Positions 8,601 to 20,068 of a DNA stretch of 64,000 nt are shown here, piece by piece. The notes under the pieces are model-generated. The model had not been told where the DNA came from. It saw nothing but the letters and a program-made list of their open reading frames with translations, and made no database searches. This DNA comes from Nonomuraea maritima. Lineage in GTDB: Bacteria; Actinomycetota; Actinomycetes; Streptosporangiales; Streptosporangiaceae. Positions within the stretch are counted from its first letter, which is position 1. Every line of letters begins with the position of its first letter. The DNA lies in contig NZ_FNFB01000001.1 in assembly GCF_900100395.1 (NCBI RefSeq), positions 558,001-622,000 of the forward strand, given 5' to 3'. Position numbers and translations under genes: made by a program.

Positions 8601-9536
8601 CTACACCAGGCCGTTGACGGAGGTGAGGCCACTGAGCTTGTCGGGGTTGACCTGCAGGCGCAGATTCGCGATGTGGCCGCCGTCGAGGTCGAACGACAGG
8701 GCGCCGACGGTGTGGCCGTCGAGCGTGGCCAGGAGGCCGAGCTCACCGTTGATGACGGCGGGCTCCATGGTCAGGCCGGCCAGTGCGGGCTTGGCCAGGA
8801 AGCCCACGATCCAGCGCGCGACGTGGTCGACGCCGTGCACTGGGCGGCGGGCGGCGGTGACCTTGCCGCCGCCGTCGGACCAGGCGGTGACGTCAGGGGC
8901 CAGCAGTTCCATCACGGCGTTCACGTCGCCGCCGGCGCAGGCCCTCATGAACCGCGCGGTGACCTGCCGGCGCCGCGCCTCGTCGGCGTCGAACCGGGGG
9001 CGGCGGGCCTGGACGTGCCGCCGGGCGCGGTGGGCGATCTGGCGGACCGTCGGCTCGGGGCGTCCGAGGGTCTCGGCGATCTCGGCGTGCGAGTAGCCGA
9101 AGACCTCGCGGAGCATGAAGACGGCGCGTTCGACAGGGCTGAGGGTCTCCAGGACGACCATCATCGCGAGGGAGACGGTGTCGGCGAGTTCGGTCTCCGT
9201 CGCGATGTCGGGTGAGGTCAGCAGCGGTTCCGGCAGCCACGGGCCGACGTAGGTCTCGCGCGTGGCCCGCGCCGAGGTGAGGCGGTTCAGCGACAGGTTG
9301 GTGACCGTTCGCACAAGGTAGGCCTTGGGGTGGTGGACCGCGTCGCGGTCGGCGGTGCTCCAGGCGACCCAGGCGTCCTGGAGGACGTCCTCTGCGTCGG
9401 CGACGCTGCCCAGCATGCGATAGGCGGTGGCGAACAGCAGCCGCCGGTGTTCGATGTACGGGTCCTGCTCTGGCCTGCCGTCCATCACGCCATGGTCGCT
9501 GCGTCGCCACCCGCAGGGCAATGCCTCGACCGTCAT
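8601..9536 (-). CDS. ECF41-type RNA polymerase sigma factor with SnoaL-like C-terminal domain
   Basis: A 311-residue protein. Sigma region 2 (about 25-95) includes LLFATAYRMLGSVADAEDVLQDAWVAW-type sequence. Region 4 follows (LSPVERAVFMLREVFGYSH, EIAETLGRPEPTVRQIAHRARRH). A SnoaL/NTF2-like extension contains DGGGK and a terminal NPDKL, the two motifs that mark ECF41 sigma factors. In this group the extension replaces an anti-sigma factor. I chose the ATG at 9536 because it overlaps the stop of the flavoprotein gene (ATGA), so the two are coupled; another ATG lies at 9485. The link with an oxidoreductase gene is the usual ECF41 context. Confidence 0.9.
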   Translation of the reverse strand: MTVEALPCGWRRSDHGVMDGRPEQDPYIEHRRLLFATAYRMLGSVADAEDVLQDAWVAWSTADRDAVHHPKAYLVRTVTNLSLNRLTSARATRETYVGPWLPEPLLTSPDIATETELADTVSLAMMVVLETLSPVERAVFMLREVFGYSHAEIAETLGRPEPTVRQIAHRARRHVQARRPRFDADEARRRQVTARFMRACAGGDVNAVMELLAPDVTAWSDGGGKVTAARRPVHGVDHVARWIVGFLAKPALAGLTMEPAVINGELGLLATLDGHTVGALSFDLDGGHIANLRLQVNPDKLSGLTSVNGLV

Positions 9537-10693
9537 GCCCCACGTCCGCCTCTGGAGACGATGGTCGTGACGTTGAGGTGCTTGCTGAGCCGGTAGGTCT
9601 GGAGGGGGCTGCCGCTGACCAGTTCCTTGTACACGACGGCGGCCCGTCCGGTGAGGTGCAGGCGGACAGGGGTGTCGTCGGCGTGGGTGAACTGGATGAC
9701 CGCGTCCCGGCGGCCGAGGCTGACCGGTTGATGGAAGTACCCGAAGCGGAACGGCTTGACGGCTCTGCCGCGCAGCAGCCGCGCGATGGTGTCGGCGGTG
9801 TACTGGGCGGTGGGCAGGCCGCTCTGACAGGTTCCGTGGATCCGCCCCCAGGCCATGCGGATCGCCGCGGCGTCGCCGACGGCGTGGATCTCCGGATGCG
9901 ACACTGATCGCAGCGTGGCGTCGACCAGGACGAGGCCGCGGTCGTCGGTGGCGATCCCGGCGTCGGCGGCGAGCGGCGACACCTTGACGCCGGTGGTCCA
10001 CAGGCAGGCGTCGAAGTGGAGGAGCCGGCCGTCGGCCAGTTCGACGGCCGCACGCAGCACCTTGGTGACACGGGCGCCGGTCACGAGGGTGATGCCGAGG
10101 CGTTCCAGCGCGCGGAAGAGGTGGGCACGCGCCTTGGCGCCCATCATGCGGCCGGGCTCGTCCGAGCTGATCAGCGTGACGTTCAGGTCGGGGTGACTCT
10201 CGGCGATCTCGGTGGCCGCCTCGATGCCGGTCAGGCCGCCGCCACAGACGATGACGGTGCCGCCGGCGTCGATCTCGGTGAGCCGCTCGGCGAACCGGCC
10301 GGCGGTCTTCGGGGAGCCGAGGGTGAACGTGTGGGTGTCGGCGCCGGGAACCTGGCCGGTGTCGGGCGAGCTGCCCAGCGCGTAGACGAGCGTGTCGTAC
10401 TCGAGGGTCCCGGCGCCGTCGACGGTGATCCGCCGCGCTTCTGGGTCGAGGGCGGTGGCCGCGCCCTGCACGAACGTGACGCCGGTCCCGTCGAGCAGGT
10501 CGGGGATCTGATGGTCGGCCAGCTCCTGCCCGGCTGCGATCTGGTGCATCCGCAGCCGCTCGACGAACCGGCTCGACGGGTTGACCAGCGTGATCCGCAC
10601 ACCGCTCCTGCGGGTGCGGTGGGCCAGCCTGACGGCACTGAACATGCCCGAGTAGCCTGCACCGAGGACGACGACGCGGTGGTGGTCGTTCAT
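9533..10693 (-). CDS. FAD-dependent pyridine nucleotide-disulfide family oxidoreductase (NDH-2-like)
   Basis: A 386-residue two-dinucleotide-fold flavoprotein. The FAD-binding GxGxxG is near residues 7-24 (VVVLGAGYSGMFSAVRLA) and the NAD(P)H fold begins at VIVCGGGLTGIEAATEIAE. IHAVGDAAAIRM is the second FAD contact. There is no CxxC redox pair, so it resembles type II NADH dehydrogenases and related oxidoreductases, not disulfide reductases. The ATG at 10693 has a strong GGGAG site 8 bases upstream. It precedes and overlaps the ECF41 sigma gene. Oxidoreductases are typical regulated partners of ECF41 factors, so this is the likely target. Confidence 0.85.
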   Translation of the reverse strand: MNDHHRVVVLGAGYSGMFSAVRLAHRTRRSGVRITLVNPSSRFVERLRMHQIAAGQELADHQIPDLLDGTGVTFVQGAATALDPEARRITVDGAGTLEYDTLVYALGSSPDTGQVPGADTHTFTLGSPKTAGRFAERLTEIDAGGTVIVCGGGLTGIEAATEIAESHPDLNVTLISSDEPGRMMGAKARAHLFRALERLGITLVTGARVTKVLRAAVELADGRLLHFDACLWTTGVKVSPLAADAGIATDDRGLVLVDATLRSVSHPEIHAVGDAAAIRMAWGRIHGTCQSGLPTAQYTADTIARLLRGRAVKPFRFGYFHQPVSLGRRDAVIQFTHADDTPVRLHLTGRAAVVYKELVSGSPLQTYRLSKHLNVTTIVSRGGRGA

Positions 10694-10763
10694 TGCGTTC
10701 TCCCGAGGTCGGACACCGGTTTCTGCTCCGGTGACGTCCATGGGACAAGTGGCCCGCACCCCG

Positions 10764-10777
10764 CGTGACAGGTCACG
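10764..10777. promoter_or_regulatory. Inverted repeat CGTGAC-AG-GTCACG
   Basis: A perfect 14-base inverted repeat about 70 bases upstream of the flavoprotein/sigma operon. Read on the minus strand it contains TGTCACG, close to the TGTCACA reported as the -35 of ECF41 promoters. However, a CGTC-type -10 at 16-18 bases is not seen: the nearest CGTC is 27 bases away. It is either an operator or a partial self-regulated promoter. Confidence 0.4.
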
Positions 10778-10778
10778 G

Positions 10779-10794
10779 TGTGAACCACGTCACA
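10779..10794. promoter_or_regulatory. CRP/GlxR-type operator TGTGA-N6-TCACA
   Basis: TGTGAACCACGTCACA is an exact match to the CRP-family consensus TGTGA-N6-TCACA used by actinobacterial cAMP receptor proteins (GlxR/Crp). It lies between two divergent genes, centred about 93 bases from the flavoprotein ATG and about 96 bases from the PepSY ATG, so it could act on either. Direct observation of the motif; binding is inferred. Confidence 0.5.
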
Positions 10795-10882
10795 TGACTT
10801 CCCGCACCTCTGAGTGCGACCGGGAGCGGGGCTTAACCGTCGCTTAGCGCGCGGTTACCGGGGGTCGCGGTTTCGTGGGGGC

Positions 10883-11266
10883 ATGCAGATCACGAGGAAG
10901 CTCATCTTCGCCACTGCCGGGATCGTCCTGCTGGCCGGAGGCGGCAGCGCCGCCTATGCCGCCGCCACGACCGACACCGCCGTCTCACCCGGCACCATCA
11001 CGTTCACGACGACCCTCGCCGGACCGCAGCCCAGGGTCTCGGCCGTGCGGGCCATCGAGATCGCCCAGCGGACGGTAAGGAACGCCTGGGTCAGCGAGCT
11101 CGACCTCGACCGCCGGGGCACCCGCCCCGACGTGTGGGAGGTCGAGCTGACCGCGGGCACGCAACGGCACGAGATCGACATCGACGCGGCCACCGGCCGG
11201 GTCGTCAAGCAGGAGACCCACCGCGCCGACCGTGACGATCGCGGCCACGACCACGACGACGACTGA
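10883..11266 (+). CDS. Secreted PepSY-domain protein
   Basis: A 127-residue protein. MQITRKLIFATAGIVLLAGG begins a signal peptide, probably cleaved near AAYAAA. One PepSY domain follows (SAVRAIEIAQRTV, VWEVELTAGTQRHEIDIDAATGRVV). The tail is rich in Asp, His and Arg (DRDDRGHDHDDD) and could bind divalent metal. PepSY domains often inhibit peptidases or modulate cell-surface enzymes. I chose the ATG at 10883 because GTGGGGGC precedes it. The candidate CRP site lies upstream. It ends at a bidirectional terminator shared with the HNH lipoprotein gene. Confidence 0.8.
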   Translation: MQITRKLIFATAGIVLLAGGGSAAYAAATTDTAVSPGTITFTTTLAGPQPRVSAVRAIEIAQRTVRNAWVSELDLDRRGTRPDVWEVELTAGTQRHEIDIDAATGRVVKQETHRADRDDRGHDHDDD

Positions 11267-11282
11267 TCCTCCGTGAGCCCCC

Positions 11283-11311
11283 GCCGGCCCGCCGCCTCAT
11301 GGCGGGCCGGC
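11283..11311. terminator. Hairpin between convergent genes
   Basis: Perfect 11-bp stem GCCGGCCCGCC / GGCGGGCCGGC with a 7-base loop. It lies between the end of the PepSY gene (11266) and the end of the HNH lipoprotein gene (11322). It has no T-tract, as is usual in this GC-rich group, and should serve both strands. Confidence 0.65.
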
Positions 11312-11321
11312 GCCGAGCGCG

Positions 11322-12017
11322 TCAGCAGTCGTCGAGGATGCGTCGCATCGCGTCCTTCTCGGCGGAGGTGACCCAGACGCCGTACTTCGCCTTCACGTCG
11401 ACCTGGCGGGCGATGTACGCGCACCAGTACGACCTGCGCGGCGGCAGCCAGGTGGCGGCGTCGGAGTCGCTCTTCTGGCCGTTGAGCGGCCCGTCCACGG
11501 CCAGGAGGTTGAGCGGGTCGTTGGCGAACTCCTTGCGCTTGGCCGCCGACCACTGCTGCGCGCCCTTCTGCCAGGCGTCCGACAGCGGCACCAGGTGGTC
11601 GATCTGCACCTTCGAGCTGGTGGTCTGGCCGCGCTCGAAGTCGATGGTCTTGCCCCCGTACGGGTCCTGCAGGGTGCCGGTCAGCACGATGCAGTCGTGC
11701 GTGCCCGGCTTGAAGGTCTCCTCGTCCAGGTCTCGCTTGAGGATGTCGTTGCGGGTGTCGCAGCCGTTGCGGTCGACGTCGGCCCAGGCGGGGCCGAACT
11801 CGTCGCGGTCGAAGCCGGTCTTGGGGGCTCGCCCTTTGACGTCGAGCCCGTCGAGCTTGTCGCGGGCGTCGGCGACCGCGGCCGAGTCGGGCTTGGCCGC
11901 GGTCTGCGCGCCGCCGGACTGAAGGTCGAGCCCGCCACACCCGGTCAGCATCGCCACCGCGGCCACACCGGCCATGTACGCCCGTACCCGCACGCCCACT
12001 CCCAGACTTCCCGGCAC
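11322..12017 (-). CDS. Lipoprotein with HNH (DUF1524/GmrSD C-terminal-like) nuclease domain
   Basis: A 231-residue protein. A signal peptide ends in the lipobox LTGC (VAMLTGCGGLDL), so it should be lipid-anchored outside the membrane. The C-terminal half carries the HNH-like block IDHLVPLSDAWQKGAQQW, then NDPLNLLAVDGPLNGQKSD and the terminal RRSYWCAYIARQV, typical of secreted DUF1524 nucleases of actinomycetes. The start is uncertain: the GTG at 12017, a following in-frame GTG, or the ATG at 11975 all leave a signal peptide. Extracellular or cell-wall DNA/RNA degradation is the likely role. The sox operon upstream is unrelated. Confidence 0.8.
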   Translation of the reverse strand: MPGSLGVGVRVRAYMAGVAAVAMLTGCGGLDLQSGGAQTAAKPDSAAVADARDKLDGLDVKGRAPKTGFDRDEFGPAWADVDRNGCDTRNDILKRDLDEETFKPGTHDCIVLTGTLQDPYGGKTIDFERGQTTSSKVQIDHLVPLSDAWQKGAQQWSAAKRKEFANDPLNLLAVDGPLNGQKSDSDAATWLPPRRSYWCAYIARQVDVKAKYGVWVTSAEKDAMRRILDDC

Positions 12018-12056
12018 CAGAGACCGTCAAGTCTAGGTAATGCCCACCTAAAGGAC

Positions 12057-15000
12057 TTACAACGCGTCGATCGCGTCGAGCAGCCATTCCGCCAGGTACC
12101 GCGCGAACGACGACCTGACGTACACCCGGTAGCGGCCGGGCTCCCGGCGTTCCAGGACGACCGAGGTCCTGCCCAGCAGGGTCTGCGCGTGGCCGGGGAA
12201 GACCGACGGGTGCAGGTCGAGGGGGCAGCCGGTGATCAGGACGTCCTCGGCCGACGGCCCGGACAGCTCCAGGACCGTGCGCTGGCCGGAGACGTCCACC
12301 CAGCCGGGTCGCGGTGTGGCGTCGCCGGTGACGAGCCACCACGACGGACCGAGCCGCAGCCCCACGCCTGGGTCGTCCCCCCGGACCTCCCACATCGGCT
12401 CGAACGGCACCTCCCGCAGCGTCACCGCCTGGCCGCCGGCCCGCTCGAAGCGGGCGGCGAAGGCGGCGGCCGGGCTCTCCGCGCGCACCTCGCCCGCGTA
12501 CGGAGGCGGCGCGCCCTCCAGCGGGTCGCCGTCGCGGCGGGCGTTCTCCTTGTCGTAGAAGACGGGGTCCACGACGGTGACGCCGTGCGCCGCTCCCCCG
12601 GACACCGCCGTCAGCCGGTCGCCGGGCGCGACCTCGCGCGCCAGGGCGAGCGCGAACGTCCGCCCGAGCACGTCACTGGCGTAGCTGGACGTCACGTGCC
12701 CGAGCATCGGCCCGCCCGCGTTCACGAGCTGTGCGCCCTCCTCCACGAGGAAGGCGGGGTCGTCGGGCAGCAGGCCCACCAGGCGCTTGCGGTCCGTCCG
12801 GGCGGTGTCGGGGCGGGAGTAGGAACGTTTGCCCACGAAGTCGGGCTTGCGCGGTGAGACGATCCAGGACATGCCGAGATCGTGCGGGGTGACCGTGCCG
12901 TCGGTCTCCTGGCCGACGATCGCGAACCCCTTCTCGGCCCGCAGCACGTGCATGGTCTCCGTCCCGTACGGCACCCCGCCGAGCTCCAGCACCGCCTCCC
13001 ACAGCGCCCTGCCGTACGCCCACGGCACGTTGACCTCGTAGGCCAGCTCGCCGGAGAAGCTGATCCGGAACACCCGGCCGGGCACGCCCAGCACGTCGGC
13101 GGGTGCGTACCGCATGAACGCCAGGTCGACCGCGTCCGGCGCGACGGCCGCGACGACCTGCCGGGCGCGGGGGCCCGCGACGACGACGGTCGCCCAGTGG
13201 TCGGTCACCGACGTGAACGACACGTCCAGGCCGGGCCACTCCGTCTGCCGCCACTCCTCCAGCCAGTCGAGCACCGCGGCGGCGTTGCCCGTGGTCGTGG
13301 TCATGAGGTAGCGGTCGTCGGCGAGCCTCGTGGTCGTGCCGTCGTCGAAGACCATCCCGTCAGCCCGGCACAGCAGCCCGTACCGGCAGGCTCCGACGGC
13401 GAGGGTGGAGAACATGTTCGTGTAGACGCGGTCGAGGAACTCGCCCGCGTCGGCGCCCCTGATGTCGATCTTGCCGAGGGTCGAGGCGTCCATGGCCGCC
13501 ACGGACGTGCGGGCCGCGCGGCACTCGCGCAGCACGGCGGCCTCCATCGACTCGCCGTCCAGCGGGAAGTAGCGGGGACGCTTCCACTGGCCGACGTCCT
13601 CGAACACCGCCCCGCGGGCAACGTGGGAGTCGTGCATGGCGGTCGTCCGCACGGGGTCGGACAGCGCGCCGCGGTCGCGTCCGGCGAGCGTCGCGAACGG
13701 CACCGGCGTGTACGGCGGCCGGAACGTGGTGGTGCCGACCTGGCCGGGCACGGCCCCGAGGAGGGCCGACATGACGCCGACGACCACCGCGCCGGACGTC
13801 TTGCCCTGGTCGGCGCCCGTCCCTGCGGTGGTGTAGCGCTTGACGTGCTCGACCGAGCGCATCCCTGCGCCGGTCGCGCGGGCGAGGTCGGCCACGGTCA
13901 CGTCGCGGTGCAGGTCGGCGAAGGCCGGCTCGGGCGAGGTGCTCTCGACGTGCCACAGCGCCGCGGGCGGCCGCAGGGCGGGCTCGTCGCACCCGGGCAC
14001 CCGGAACCCGTCCGCCGCGACCGTCGTGCCGAGCGCGAGCGCGGCGGCCTCCGCTCCTGCGGCGTGGCCGTCGGCGATGGCCTCGCGGGTGCCGTACAGG
14101 CCCCGGCAGGCCCCGGCGGACCGCTGCGCCTGGGCCGGGACGTCGGGGACGAAGGCCTGCAGGTGCCCGTCGAATGTGACGCGTCCCTGCGACTGGCTGA
14201 ACAGGTGCACGGCCGGGTTCCAGCCGCCGGCCACGGCCAGCAGGTCGGCCTCGATGAGCCGGTCGTCCCGCCCGGCGAGATCACGTACGAACACGCCGGT
14301 GAGGACGCCCTCGGTGTCGGCGGTCGTGCCGGTTACCACGTGGCCGGCCAGCGTGCCCGGTTCGAGACCCTCGGGACGTGGGTCGACGATCGCGGCCACC
14401 TCCACGCCGGAGGCCCGCAGGTCGCGGGCGGCCTCGTACCCGGAGTCGGCGCAGGCGAGGACGACCGCGCGGCTGCCGGGCCGCACACCGTAGCGGTTGG
14501 CGTAGGTTCGGGCGGCCGAGGCCAGCATCACGCCAGGCCGGTCGTTGCCGGGGAAGGCGAGCGACCGCTCGTGCGCCCCGGTCGCCAGGACGACCCGGCG
14601 GGCGCGCAGGTGCCACAGCCGATCGCCGCGCTCGCGCCGCTCGACCGCCACCACGTAGTTGTGGTCGTAGTAGCCGACGGCGGTCGTGCGGGTGAGCACG
14701 CGGCCCGGCAGGTCGAGCGCGTCGACCCAGTCGAGCGCGGGGGCGCCGTCCAGCAGCAGGCGGCTGTTCAGCAGGTCGCCGCCGAGCCTGGGCTGCTCGT
14801 CCACGAGGATCACCCGAGCGCCCGCCCGCCCCGCCGCGGACGCGGCGGCCAGCCCGGCGGGTCCGCCGCCGACCACCAGCACGTCGCAGTGCAGGTAGCC
14901 CTTGTCGCAGCGGCGCTCGTCCACGTCGTCGAGGGAGACCCGGCCCTTGCCCCGCAGGCTCCACGCCTCCAGCCCGTCGTACAGCTCGACGGTGGTGGCC

Positions 15001-15188
15001 GCGAGCATCGGGTCGGCGCCCACGCGCACCAGGGCGTTCGGCTCCTCGGAGCCGGCGCTGAAGACGCCGCGCGGCCTGCCCAGGTCGACGCTGTGGCCCA
15101 CCACGCGCACGCCGTTGCGCAGCAACGCGGCCGCCAGCGTGTCGCCGGGCTCGCCGTGCAGCTCCCGGCCGTCGAAGGTGAATCTCAT
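12057..15188 (-). CDS. soxA: Fused sarcosine oxidase alpha-gamma subunit (SoxA-SoxG)
   Basis: A 1043-residue protein. The N-terminus is a 2Fe-2S-like fold (MRFTFDGRELHGEPGDTL). A dinucleotide-binding domain begins at DVLVVGGGPAGLAAASAAGRAG. A GcvT-like folate domain (IDIRGADAGEFLDRVYTNMF, FRISFSGELAYEVNVPWAYG) and its C-terminal barrel run to about residue 870. After a linker (PPPYAGEVRAESPAAAF) the last 150 or so residues match the separate gamma subunit, SoxG ([37 protein letters not shown]). Heterotetrameric sarcosine oxidase demethylates sarcosine to glycine, passing formaldehyde to tetrahydrofolate. The ATG at 15188 overlaps the soxD stop (ATGA). No separate soxG follows, consistent with fusion. 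Confidence 0.9.
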   Translation of the reverse strand: MRFTFDGRELHGEPGDTLAAALLRNGVRVVGHSVDLGRPRGVFSAGSEEPNALVRVGADPMLAATTVELYDGLEAWSLRGKGRVSLDDVDERRCDKGYLHCDVLVVGGGPAGLAAASAAGRAGARVILVDEQPRLGGDLLNSRLLLDGAPALDWVDALDLPGRVLTRTTAVGYYDHNYVVAVERRERGDRLWHLRARRVVLATGAHERSLAFPGNDRPGVMLASAARTYANRYGVRPGSRAVVLACADSGYEAARDLRASGVEVAAIVDPRPEGLEPGTLAGHVVTGTTADTEGVLTGVFVRDLAGRDDRLIEADLLAVAGGWNPAVHLFSQSQGRVTFDGHLQAFVPDVPAQAQRSAGACRGLYGTREAIADGHAAGAEAAALALGTTVAADGFRVPGCDEPALRPPAALWHVESTSPEPAFADLHRDVTVADLARATGAGMRSVEHVKRYTTAGTGADQGKTSGAVVVGVMSALLGAVPGQVGTTTFRPPYTPVPFATLAGRDRGALSDPVRTTAMHDSHVARGAVFEDVGQWKRPRYFPLDGESMEAAVLRECRAARTSVAAMDASTLGKIDIRGADAGEFLDRVYTNMFSTLAVGACRYGLLCRADGMVFDDGTTTRLADDRYLMTTTTGNAAAVLDWLEEWRQTEWPGLDVSFTSVTDHWATVVVAGPRARQVVAAVAPDAVDLAFMRYAPADVLGVPGRVFRISFSGELAYEVNVPWAYGRALWEAVLELGGVPYGTETMHVLRAEKGFAIVGQETDGTVTPHDLGMSWIVSPRKPDFVGKRSYSRPDTARTDRKRLVGLLPDDPAFLVEEGAQLVNAGGPMLGHVTSSYASDVLGRTFALALAREVAPGDRLTAVSGGAAHGVTVVDPVFYDKENARRDGDPLEGAPPPYAGEVRAESPAAAFAARFERAGGQAVTLREVPFEPMWEVRGDDPGVGLRLGPSWWLVTGDATPRPGWVDVSGQRTVLELSGPSAEDVLITGCPLDLHPSVFPGHAQTLLGRTSVVLERREPGRYRVYVRSSFARYLAEWLLDAIDAL

Positions 15189-15426
15189 GGGAGAGTCCTG
15201 ATCTCGTGGGTGACCGTGTGGCGCTCGGCGGCGAACCAGGTGCGGCAGCCGTGCACGTGGAACCAGCGCTCGCGGAACCAGCCCTTGGGGTTGTCGCGCA
15301 GGAACACGTACGCGGCCCATTCCGCGTCCGTGACCTCGCCGGTGGGGTAGGCGATCCCGGCCTGGCCGCCGTAGTGGAACTCGTTCTCGTCGCGCGGGCC
15401 GCAGTGCGGGCATTCGATGAGCAGCA

Positions 15427-15427
<1 letters not shown>
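15185..15427 (-). CDS. soxD: Sarcosine oxidase delta subunit
   Basis: An 80-residue subunit beginning MLLIECPHCGPRDENEF. The family's zinc site is seen as Cys6 and Cys9 of CPHC, with His61/Cys63 in the later HVHGCRTWF block. WAAYVFLRDNPKG is the standard SoxD core. The ATG shares a base with the soxB stop (TGATG), and its own stop overlaps the soxA start (ATGA), giving the conserved order soxB-soxD-soxA. It is a structural subunit binding zinc at the heterotetramer interface. Confidence 0.93.
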
Positions 15428-19272
<3,845 letters not shown>

Positions 19273-19308
19273 GGGTGGGGGCTCCGGTGAGTGGGCGGCA
19301 GGCTCGGC

Positions 19309-20067
19309 TCAGGTGAGGAGCAGGCCACCATCGACCGGCAGCGTCACCCCGGTGATGTACGACGCCGCGTCACTGGCCAGGAAGACCGCGGCGGCCACCA
19401 GCTCGGCCGGGTCGCCGAGCCGCTTCATGGGCACCCGGGCATCGGTCATCCGCTCGAGATAGCCGGGCTTGTACTGATCGGTCATCTCGGAGGCGAAGAA
19501 CCCGGGCTCCAGACAGTTGACCCGGATGCCGCGCCGCAGCGTCCACTGCTGCGCCAGGTCGCGCGTGAGCCCGGACACGGCGGCCTTGGAGGCGGTGTAG
19601 GCGGCCTGCGGCAGCTCCGCCGTGGTCTCGGCGAGCACGCTGCCGATGTTGACGATCGAGGAGCCGGGCGACATCACCCTGGCGCACGCCTGCGCCATCC
19701 AGTAGGTGCCGTGCAGGTTGACGTCGACGACCCGGCGGAACTCCTCGGGCGTCTCGCGCAGCGCGGGCACCGCCGTACCGATGCCGGCGTTGTTGACCAG
19801 GACGTCGACCTGCCCGAAAGCCTCGACGGCGGCGGCCACCAGCGCGTCGCAGTCTTCCGGCCGCGCCACGTCGGCGGGCACCGGCAGGCACCGGCGGCCG
19901 GTCTCCTCGACCAGCCGCCGGGTCTCGTCGAGCCGGTCGGCGCGGCGGGCGCCGATCACGACGTCGGCTCCCGCCTCGGCGAACTCCCGGGCGAAGGCGA
20001 CGCCCAGCCCGGAGGACGCTCCGGTGACGATGGCCACCTTGCCGTCGAGACCGAAGCGCGCGAGCAC
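19309..20067 (-). CDS. Short-chain dehydrogenase/reductase (SDR)
   Basis: A 252-residue classical SDR. It has the cofactor motif TGASSGLG near residue 15, DVLVNNAGIG, a catalytic Ser in SSIVNIGSVLA and the catalytic pair YTASK. The end resembles FabG-like members (DAASYITGVTLPVDGG). Start is a GTG at 20067, one base after the stop of the upstream gene, so it ends a three-gene minus-strand operon. NAD(P) preference and substrate cannot be told. FabG-type fatty acid synthesis is less likely, given the isolated context. Confidence 0.9.
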   Translation of the reverse strand: MLARFGLDGKVAIVTGASSGLGVAFAREFAEAGADVVIGARRADRLDETRRLVEETGRRCLPVPADVARPEDCDALVAAAVEAFGQVDVLVNNAGIGTAVPALRETPEEFRRVVDVNLHGTYWMAQACARVMSPGSSIVNIGSVLAETTAELPQAAYTASKAAVSGLTRDLAQQWTLRRGIRVNCLEPGFFASEMTDQYKPGYLERMTDARVPMKRLGDPAELVAAAVFLASDAASYITGVTLPVDGGLLLT

Positions 20068-20068
20068 C

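Noticed and set aside
8601..10748. One 715-codon open frame across the sigma-factor and flavoprotein region
   Set aside because: Only its 3' 311 codons are the sigma factor; the rest is the flavoprotein gene read in another frame.
10764..10777. A complete ECF41 promoter
   Set aside because: TGTCACG fits the -35, but no CGTC lies at 16-18 bases; kept only as an inverted repeat.
12882..15350. An 822-codon open frame on the plus strand opposite the sox operon
   Set aside because: Shadow of soxA; Arg/Gly/Val/His-rich with no motif, while the minus strand has clear Sox domains.
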